Shown piece by piece: positions 1 to 7,487 of a DNA stretch of 12,526 nt. Below the pieces are notes generated by a model. That model was not told the DNA's origin and searched no databases. It saw only the letters and a list, made by a program, of their open reading frames with translations. A program made the translations under genes and the position numbers. The stretch is from assembly GCA_900088475.1 (NCBI GenBank), contig FLMG01000508.1, positions 8,914 to 21,439 on the forward strand. Direction: 5' to 3'. This DNA comes from Hyphochytrium catenoides (Eukaryota; Sar; Hyphochytriomycetes; Hyphochytriales; Hyphochytriaceae). Each line of letters begins with the position of its first letter. Position 1 is the stretch's first letter.

Positions 1-233
1 GAGAGAGAGAGAGAGAGAAAGAGAGAGAGTGAGTGGAGAGGAAGAGGAGGAGGGAGAGAAAGTTGGGAGAAAAAGTTGAAGCGTGAGATGCGTGACGGGA
101 CAGGAAAAAAGAGAAGCCAGCCAACACGAGGAGGAAAGAACAGGCGAAGACAAAGAAGGAGAGAGAGAGAAAGAAAGAGAGAGATCAGCTAAACTTATTA
201 GTGCTTCCCCTATATCGTGGATGATGATCTCAC

Positions 234-785
234 CCTGTCTACGGCCACTTTTTTGGAAGAGCTCTTTTTGGGTTTGATGTACGCGGACACCTGGGAACTG
301 CTCTCCGCTCGGTCCGTGCCCCACTTCCGGACATAGAGAGAGACAGCGACCTGGCCGCAAGAGAGAGATGGAAGAGAGAGAGAGGAGGAGGAGAGAGAGG
401 AGAGAGAGAGAGGAGAGAAGAGAGAGAGGGAGAGAGGGAAAGAGAGAGGGAGAGAGAGAGAGAAAGAGGGAGAGAAAGAGGGAGAGAAGAGAGGAAAGGG
501 AGAGAAAGAGAAAGAGGCAGATTGGGGAGTGGGACGGAAGGGTTAATATAAATCTGTCTCGAGGTAGAGAGCGCATTTAACGAGAAAGAGAGAGCAGAGG
601 CCCTTCTAGGGGAACAAAGAGATACGACCCTACAAGATTACTAGGAGAAAAAGAGAGAGATAGAGTTAAGGAGAGAGTGAACGGAAGAGAGATGTGGGGA
701 GAGGAAGGGGACAGACCAAACTGGTTGCAAATGTTGCCACGGCAACATTTCTGCGTCCTAGGAACTTGCTGAAAGCGCCAGGCAT
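234..785 (-). CDS. ABCD3/PMP70-like peroxisomal ABC half-transporter, N-terminal two exons (partial)
   Basis: Two phase-0 exons on the minus strand, 785 to 717 (23 codons) and 350 to 234 (39 codons), join into a 62-residue N-terminus. It opens MPGAFSKFLGRRN, continues through a hydrophobic stretch at about residues 13-30 that spans the junction, then a Lys/Ser-rich segment ending KKVAVDR. From memory, human PMP70 has the same plan: AFSKYLTARN, a hydrophobic helix, a Lys-rich linker, then AVVDK just before the first core membrane helix. The family moves acyl-CoAs into peroxisomes as dimers of half-transporters. The start has A at -3. The exon 2 acceptor (GCGGCCAG) follows a long pyrimidine tract and its donor is GTGAGA. 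The exon 1 donor (TTG|GTCTGT) is weak. The transmembrane and ATPase domains lie off the left edge; positions 1-233 would be a GA-rich intron. The family call rests on a short, fast-evolving segment. Confidence 0.55.
729..750. promoter_or_regulatory. Perfect 22-bp palindrome matching the RFX X-box
   Basis: Arms AAATGTTGCC and GGCAACATTT pair perfectly over 10 bp around a central AC. The inner 14 bp (733-746) are GTTGCC-AC-GGCAAC, the textbook X-box bound by RFX winged-helix factors. It lies inside the first coding exon of the PMP70-like gene, about 35 bp after the ATG, where it encodes NVAVATF. The palindrome is directly visible. Protein binding is inference, and RFX factors are not known to me in apicomplexans, so another dimeric regulator or chance are alternatives. 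Confidence 0.4.
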
Positions 786-1491
786 GATGTCTCTTCAATC
801 GCCCGCTCAAGAGGGAGCTCACTAGGCAGGTGTTCGCGAGGGAGAGAGACACTTACAGGCAAGACAAAGAGAGAGAAGGAGAAGAGAGAGCTTGCACTAA
901 CAACCACTTCCTGGATGATGGTGCCAGCGCAGGGCCAAGATAGTAGGAGAGCTCACTGGTGTCGCCTCCACCTCTACGAGCAAGCGAAAGAGAGAGTGAA
1001 GGAAGGGGGAATCAGCCTTTTGGAGAAAAGGAAGATGTAACCAAGCAGACCGGTTGACAAAAAGGGAGAGGGAGAGAGAGACAGAGAGAGAGAGAGAGAG
1101 ACAAAGAGAGAGAGAGAGAGAAAAAGAGAGAGAGAGAGGAGAGCCCATCGACTGTGTTCACGGCCTTTTCAGAACCAAGATCTGGAGAGGAAGTTGAAGC
1201 CCCTCTCTGTCCGCCGAAATTATTAGCCTCGGTTTCCCACAGCATTACATCGGCTTATCCTTCCCTCGCCTGCCCAAACGAGACTCGAAAATAACAGCGG
1301 GACGGAAAATCAGTTCTTTTATAAAGATCACTAAAGTGGTTCTCAAGGAAGTGATTATTGATTAGTTGATAACCACTCAACAATAGTATCGTTTTAGTAA
1401 TCGTTGTATGATTCTAGTGTTCAATGTAACGGTAGCGTGAAGAAACAGTAGTCAGGTTCCAGACGCAAGGGAGGAAGAGAGGAGGAGAGTT

Positions 1492-1496
<5 letters not shown>

Positions 1497-1560
<64 letters not shown>
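1497..1560. repeat. Perfect (GA)32 microsatellite
   Basis: Sixty-four uninterrupted bases of GA, inside a longer imperfect purine tract running to about 1600. It is a mirror-symmetric polypurine run, the class able to form intramolecular triplex DNA. It lies about 570 bp from a (CT)35 tract of opposite orientation at 2134-2203. Confidence 0.97.
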
Positions 1561-1570
<10 letters not shown>

Positions 1571-2125
1571 GAGAAGAGGGGGAGAGAGGAAGCGGACAAA
1601 GAGACGACGCACACAGCAGCAGAGGAGGAAAGAGTGATGATAGTAGGGTAAGAACAATAAAGCTGACAGAGAAAAAGAGGAAGAGAGAGAGAGGAGGCGG
1701 CAGTCTCTTTTTCTCTACTCCCTTGAACCATCTCTTCTCTCCTGTTGAGCATAACCCGTGCTTCTCTCTCCTGACTTCCTTTAATCAGCTGTTGTTGCTA
1801 TGCCAGCTGTTTCACGCTTCTCCCTTCTCTCTTCCTCATGCTCTTTCCCTATTCGCCTCCCTCTGTCTCTGTCTTTTTACTCTCTCTGCTGAGTAACTCA
1901 CTCGCGGGGGTCCTGCTATGGCGTTTGCTCTCTCTTTCCCATCCTCTTCTCTCTTCCAGTCTGCGTCTTTGTCAACAAACACGTCCTATGTGCGCCTGCA
2001 CATCAACGTTCTCTCCCGGTATCCTCTCTCTCTACCCCTCTCTCTCTTTTTCTCACTCTTTCTCTCTCTTTTTCTCACTCTTGTTCTCTCTTTTTATTCC
2101 TGTCTTTCTCTCTCTCTCTCGCTCT

Positions 2126-2133
<8 letters not shown>

Positions 2134-2203
<70 letters not shown>
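2134..2203. repeat. Perfect (CT)35 microsatellite
   Basis: Seventy uninterrupted bases of CT, the longest pure run in the window, within a CT-rich block from about 2030 to 2210. It is the inverted complement of the (GA)32 run at 1497-1560, so the two could pair in single strands or in RNA. Confidence 0.97.
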
Positions 2204-2206
<3 letters not shown>

Positions 2207-2784
2207 TTTGCCCTCTCTTTTCGTCGTCCTTCCCGTTTCCTCCGTTTGACCGCGGTTGCAGTACCCACGCTGCTCTAGCGACCATAAACAGGGTGATTGA
2301 CCTCTCTCGTTCTCTCGCTAGTGCTCTCTCTCTCTCTCTCTCCCCCCCTCTCTCCCCCTCTCTCTCCCTCTCTCTCTCTTTCAATCTCTTCTGTCTTCCT
2401 CTCTTGAACTTCTCCTCCTTTCCTATTTATCTCTTCTCCCCTCCCAGAGATCCCCATCCTCAGCACCTGCAGTCTTCGCTGTCGTGGCGTCATTTGCTCG
2501 TTCTCTCTCTGTCTTCAATCTCTCCACTCTCTCTTTCTCACTTCTCTCTTCCGAAATCCGTGCCGTCTCGTCCTCTACCTTGGGAGACTGACCAGCAAAT
2601 AGAGAAGAAAGAGAGATAGTACCGCGCGCGAGACAAGGCATGTAGAGAGAGAGAGTAAGAGAAAAAGAGAGACCACCTGTGCGTCTGCAGACGTGAAGCT
2701 CAGCAACAAGACAAGGGAGATCCAAAGGGAAGTACTGACCTGTTGAGCTCAAAGCTGTGGAATGCTCTCATACACTTCTTGAGA

Positions 2785-2892
2785 GTCTCCCTCTCTCTCT
2801 CTCTCTTCCTCTCTCTCCCTCTTTTTCTCTCTCTCTCTTCTCCCCTTCTCTCTCCCCTCTCTCTCTCTTTTCACTCTCCCCCCCTTCCCCAG
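2785..2892 (+). other. Putative intron just upstream of the membrane-protein start codon
   Basis: About 100 bases of almost pure pyrimidine end in TTCCCCAG, a textbook branch-to-acceptor region, 13 bases before the ATG at 2906. The 5' end is unsure. AGA|GTCTCC at 2785 keeps the upstream frame DLLSSKLWNALIHFLR open into TYSNNAQAVKTF, but GTCTCC is a weak donor. GTACTG further upstream (about 2731) is an alternative. If translated in that other frame, the product would end at 2976 and overlap the membrane-protein frame. Confidence 0.4.
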
Positions 2893-2905
2893 ACGTACAG
2901 CAACA

Positions 2906-3817
2906 ATGCCCAAGCGGTCAAGACCTTTGTCGCCCATTCCCGAGGAAGCTTGCGCTCCTTCTCTCCCTTACTCTGATCCTCTCTCTTCTCTCGAACGACC
3001 TCCCAGAACGAGGTCAAAAGAGAGGAAAACAGACAGTCTCTCTTCTTCCACTAGCCGAGAACGAGAGAGAGAGGAAGAGAGACGTCATCGTGTCTCTCTC
3101 TCTTCCGTTAACCTTGGTAGTATAGAGGAGGGAGAGAGGAGGAACGGGGAAGAAAGCTATGAATTGACAGGAGCGAGAGGGAGAGACTTTTCTCTCTCTG
3201 CTGCAATCCATCCCTCTCTCTCTCTTTCTGATCCTTCGCTCCCTGTCTCTGCTTCTGACTCTGGTATCCCTGGACTCCTCATGCTCAAAGTCCATCCTCC
3301 TGCAAGGAAAGGAGAAGAGAGAGAAGAAGAGAGAGACACACAATCGCTAGAAGAAGGCAGAGGTGGCGGAGGGAGAGAGAAACCATTCCCTCCTCCTCTT
3401 CCAAAAATTGTCTCTCTCTCCCCCGAGCTCTCTCTCTCCGATCCTCGTGTCGACCTGGTTCGTGGTTATCTGGAAAAGAGACTGAAGAGACAGAACGAGA
3501 TGGGAGCAGGAGGGAAGAGAGTGAGCTATGACAAGAGAAGATTTGCTAGAGCAAGAGTCTCTCTCTCTTCCTCTGCTTTTGAGACCGAGCTTCGAAAGCA
3601 GCAGACAAGGCGCACTCTTCTCTGCCTCTCTCTTCTCTTCCTCTTTCTCATTGCTCTTATCACTCTTCTCTCTCTTGCTCTTCTCTCGGATTTCTTTCAC
3701 CCTGGAAAGCCTTCAGAACAGCCTTCCCCCTCTTCTTCTTCCGCTCAGGTTCCATCTCTCTCTCCCACAACTTCTCCCCTTCTCTCTCCTGCCAGAAATC
3801 AGAGCCTCTCTCTGTAA
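2906..3817 (+). CDS. Unrecognised single-pass membrane protein, Ser/Pro/Arg-rich, 303 aa
   Basis: I do not recognise a family. The frame is 303 codons and differs from the surrounding microsatellite frames because it mixes residues normally. Residues 1-65 are basic and Ser/Pro-rich (opening MPKRSRPLSPIPEE). Residues 130-165 are charged with a PFPPPLP run. Residues 176-235 look folded or amphipathic (DPRVDLVRGYLEKRLKRQ). A strong hydrophobic segment lies at about 237-260, followed by a 43-residue Ser/Pro tail. The basic KQQTRR just before the helix predicts a cytoplasmic or nucleoplasmic N-terminus, so a type II or near-tail-anchored topology with a short lumenal tail. The ATG has A at -3 and follows a good splice acceptor. 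Poor stop content of CT-rich DNA inflates frame length, so the call is moderate. Downstream it converges on Cactin. Confidence 0.5.
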   Translation: MPKRSRPLSPIPEEACAPSLPYSDPLSSLERPPRTRSKERKTDSLSSSTSREREREEERRHRVSLSSVNLGSIEEGERRNGEESYELTGARGRDFSLSAAIHPSLSLSDPSLPVSASDSGIPGLLMLKVHPPARKGEEREEERDTQSLEEGRGGGGREKPFPPPLPKIVSLSPELSLSDPRVDLVRGYLEKRLKRQNEMGAGGKRVSYDKRRFARARVSLSSSAFETELRKQQTRRTLLCLSLLFLFLIALITLLSLALLSDFFHPGKPSEQPSPSSSSAQVPSLSPTTSPLLSPARNQSLSL

Positions 3818-4401
3818 AAGGCTTAACCTTTCCTCCTTTTGCCCTTTCCCTACGAGGAAATATATAGATAAGTTTAGCCATGACTCTCTCTCTCTCTCTC
3901 TCTCTCTCTTTACGTTAGGCTGGGCGTAAAGGATGAAGGGAAAGAGCAATGAGAGAAAGAAGAGTTTTGAAATAGAGATGCGAGGCCAGAGAGAGAGAGA
4001 GCCACAGAGAGAGGGTGAGAGAGGGAGAAAGAGAGAAGATAGGTAGCCCTCATCGCAGCGAGAAAAGCAAAGAGACAAAGCAGTTAAAATGGGAGGAGGG
4101 AAAACTTTATCTCTGTCAGAATGAGGAAGCTAAGAGAGAGAGGCCGTGAGGTTAGGCGAGGAACCAATAAGAAAATAAAGAGTCCTCGCTTTTCTTAGGC
4201 TTATTATTTTCCTTCCTTCCCGCTTCGAGACGAAGAGACAGCAGAGAGAGAGAGAGAGAGAAAGGAGGAGAGGGAAAGAGAAATTGGGGCTAAAAAAGCA
4301 GACGCTAAAGGGCGAGAACTGCCCGTTCGACAATAACTTATTATGACAGAAGGATGAGAGGTCTTCCTTTGTGGCTCTCTCTCTCCTTTTCTTTCTCTCT
4401 T
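3818..4401. other. Convergent 3' region between the membrane-protein gene and Cactin
   Basis: There is no gene here. A (CT) run at 3883-3909 switches abruptly to GA-rich plus-strand sequence from about 3940 to 4300, so the polypyrimidine strand changes in the middle of a convergent gene pair. A plus-strand AATAAA lies at 4174-4179, a possible polyadenylation signal for the plus-strand gene. Minus-strand AATAAG variants occur near 4205 and 4335 for Cactin. Confidence 0.5.
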
Positions 4402-4991
4402 TTATCGACGATAGCGTGGTCTCTTGAAGTTGAAATAGAGAGAAAGCACTCCTCTTTCGAAGACACTCTTGAACCCTCTCTTATGCGAATGCTCCCACTC
4501 GCGATTGACAATCTTAAAAGCAATATCTTCGTACGGAGGCCCAGCATGAAATCTGCAAAAAGATCAAATGAAGCTCGGTTAATATTGTGATCTATGCAGA
4601 TGGAGATCCAGATGTGGAGATTATTGGATTTTCAGAGGCTTTAACTCACCGCAAGATGCAGAAATCTGGAGAATCCGCGGGCTCAAGGAAGAAGGTGGGT
4701 GTCTTGAACTTGTCAATGAGATCTGGGTAGAAGACATTGAACTTATATCCCTGGACAACCTTAGGTGGCGGGTTGTCGTGGTCATAGTGAGTCTGTGGGG
4801 AAAATGAGAGTTTGGGAAAGCCCGTCAGCAGTAGTGGGAGGAGGGAAAGAGAAAGAGAGACACACAAGAAACAGAGACAGAAATGGGGCATATCGTGAGA
4901 CAGGCATAGGTGACATAAAGCCCCGCAGGTCGGCTGCCACGACCAAAGTGGCATAAACAGAGACGGAGAGAGAGTGAGAGAGAGAGAATAG

Positions 4992-5047
<56 letters not shown>

Positions 5048-5159
5048 CGCAGAGAAGGGAGAGAGGAAATGACGGTCGAATTGGAGAACAGAGCGACGAC
5101 AGGGATCCAGAACTTAAAAAAAGAGAGATCAAAAAAGAGACACATACACACACACAAAG

Positions 5160-5207
<48 letters not shown>

Positions 5208-5536
5208 AAAGAGAAAGGGAGGGGCTGACCTGGTTGTATTTGTTCCAGTCATAACCTGTCTTGACACGATTGAAGTACCGCGGCTTGCGCGGCCTGTACT
5301 TGTCCTGCCATTTGTACTGCTGCGTCAACAGAATCTCGTCTCGAGACGTCAGCTTCTCTTCTGACTCATCCATACCCTTGTCCTCCTCAGCCTGCAATCC
5401 AGAGGGAGGAGAGAAAGAGAGAGAGAAAGAGAGAGAGAAAGAGAAAGAAGAAGGAGGAAAGTTGGAGAAAAAAAAAAGTTTGTAAACGGGTCAGGAGGTG
5501 CAAGGCAGCTTTCTTCACCGATAGTAACTACAAATT

Positions 5537-5576
<40 letters not shown>

Positions 5577-6630
5577 CGCGAGGGAGTCTTTGTGAGTGTT
5601 TCTCTCTTCCATGTCTCGGTCCTCTCCCTTTCCTTCTACTCCTTCACACATCTCCCTCCGTCTCTCCTTGTCATTGTACTCACCCTTTGCATGGCCACGG
5701 CCATGTCTGACCCGTCATAGTTCTCTCCTCCAGCGAGATCTGCGGCCGCGGTGACGGTTCTTCCAGAGCGGCGTGCAAGGGAGGAAGGAGAGGGAGGACC
5801 AGAGCCTCTCTCTCCACGGCCTTTGACTTCTCTCTCTCCATCTGTCCGTCTCTCCTCTCCCTGGTCCATTGGTCGGGATCGTGCCCTGCTTCTCTCTCTC
5901 TTCTCTTCCAGCTGCTGGAGTCTCCGACGCAGCATGTCCTGATGCAGCTCCCGCAGCACTGCCTTTGCCTTGTAGATCTGCAAAGAAGTAGTCGTGATGT
6001 AAGAGCACCTCTATGGCGGCGGAACCTTCTCTATCTCTTCCCTCTCTCTCTCTCTCTCTGTCTTTCTCCCTCTCTCTCTCTGTCTTTCTCCCTCTCTGTC
6101 TTTTTTGTTTATCACTCTCTCTCATTGTGCTAATGTCTTACGTCCCAAAAAGATTTCTTCGCCATTCTGAGTTCCCTCTCCTGACATATCTTCCTGACAT
6201 ATCTTTTTCTCTAATTCTCTCTCTCTCTCTGTCCCGCACCTGCAAATGCTTTAGGACTTGTTCCCAGTATTCCACGTCAATCGTTCCGTCTCCGGAGCTA
6301 AGTGTCCTCTGGATCTCTCTCTCCATCTCTCGCAGCTCCTCGGAAGATTTAGCAGAAAACATGGACGAAATATCCTCGCGAATAGAGGAGTGAACTGGAG
6401 CACAAGAAGGCGAGAGAGAGACCGAATGGAGTGGAAAGAGAGAGAGAGAGAGAAGATAGAGTGTTAAAGTTTATGGAAAGGTGCAGAACATAGTTTGGCC
6501 AGGAGATGGGTAATAGACGGGAAGAGTAGGGAGAAGAGAGAGAGAGAGAGCCCTCCCCCAACCCAACCCACAGAAGAAGAGAGATGGAGATCCTGGGATC
6601 GGGAAAACATCAAAAGAGAGAGAAAAAGAG

Positions 6631-6668
<38 letters not shown>

Positions 6669-6762
6669 GAGAAAGCGATTTTGATAGGGCAGGAGAAAGC
6701 AGAATGAGCATGACCGAGAACGAGACGCAGCGAGAGAGAGAGGAGAGAGAGATAAGGACATT

Positions 6763-6800
<38 letters not shown>

Positions 6801-7450
6801 TAAGGACATTAGAAGGATATATATCCTACCAGGTCCATCACTCCTTCCCTTTGCTTCTTCAATCTCATCGAGACAAACAAGCAGAAGGCTGTTCCAGAAG
6901 AGAGAGTTTGTCCCATCCTTTCCCTCTAGCGCTAAATAATCCTGAATGTCTTCCTTCAGCTCTTCCAGTTCGGAGAGAGAGAGAGAGTCAAAAAGTTTGT
7001 ATGGCTCTCTTAACTCTATTTCTAATCCGTCATCATCCTCTTCATCCTCTTCTTCGTCCATCATTTCTTCTCCCTCTTCCTCTCTCTTTCGTCTTCTGCT
7101 TCTCCGCCACTCATCTCTCCCTTCATCCGAACCAAAAATGAGAAGATTCTTGGCCATGATGTCGATGGGCTTCTCTCTTCCCTCTTTCAGTCGAATTATA
7201 GAGCGCTTCTTAGCCTTAAGAAAACGAAAGTTAGGAGACGATCAAGGGGAGAGAGAGGGAAAGAGAGAGGAGAAGTGAAGTGCAATAGAGTTAGTCAAAT
7301 AAAAAAAGAGAGAGAGAGACAGAGAGAGAGAGAAAGGGGGAGAGCACAGAGATATCGTAGACAGAGAACAACAAAGAGAGAGAAACAGAGGTCGACCAAG
7401 TAATATGAGAAGGAGCCAGAAGAGCACAAAAGACTGACGAGGGCCGTGAA

Positions 7451-7487
<37 letters not shown>

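Larger units (their letters stand above)
786..2691. other. Gene-poor region between the PMP70-like gene and the plus-strand membrane-protein gene
   Basis: No confident gene. The left part (to about 1720) is polypurine on the plus strand; the right part (from about 1730) is polypyrimidine. A compact non-repetitive, AT-richer island at about 1255-1440 is the best candidate for a promoter serving the flanking genes. Short charged or mixed segments occur at 1245-1141, 975-855 and 2587-2467 on the minus strand. None can be joined into a phase-consistent gene. The long frames here are Leu-Ser or Arg-Glu translations of microsatellite. Confidence 0.6.

Noticed and set aside
761-975. Possible minus-strand exons reading GDTSELSYYLGPALAPSSRK and ELPLERAIEETSCLALSASS, with a GTAAGT between them
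   Set aside because: They overlap the PMP70-like start region in another frame, are short, and have no upstream partner. A 5'UTR intron of the PMP70-like gene explains the splice signals equally well.
1141-1250. Minus-strand start preceded by a start-stop pair (ATGTAATG at 1250-1243), opening MLWETEANNFGG
   Set aside because: The frame runs into microsatellite and no donor in it gives a phase that joins to the only candidate exon downstream (975-855). The PMP70-like start at 785 does not need it. It may be an untranslated leader.
1600-1606. AGAGACG, resembling the WGAGACG promoter element of Toxoplasma, here and at several other sites
   Set aside because: In a genome segment made mostly of GAGA this heptamer is expected many times by chance, including inside exons.
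2467-2587. Minus-strand exon-like segment after a good acceptor (TTTGCTGGTCAG), reading SPKVEDETARISEERSEKER
   Set aside because: The nearest upstream donor (CAG|GTCAGT at about 2733) gives a phase that hits a stop at once, and the downstream donor (GTGCTG) is weak. No consistent gene could be built.
1495-2619. Long frames of Arg-Glu or Leu-Ser repeats on both strands (for example at 1495-1896, 1838-2278, 1918-2619)
   Set aside because: (GA)n and (CT)n have no stop codons in any frame, so such frames arise automatically. They lack normal residue composition and splice logic. The same applies at 4825-5397, 11305-12018 and similar places.
5144-5580. Regularly spaced short repeats that might suggest an array
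   Set aside because: They are simple di-nucleotide tracts inside Cactin introns with no unique spacers; not a CRISPR array or satellite.
5392-5683. A possible missing Cactin exon in intron 5, since the linker before the C-terminal domain is shorter and less conserved than in animals
   Set aside because: The intron is repeats plus short unstructured sequence, no frame with flanking AG and GT sites resembles Cactin, and exons 5 and 6 already join in phase 0.
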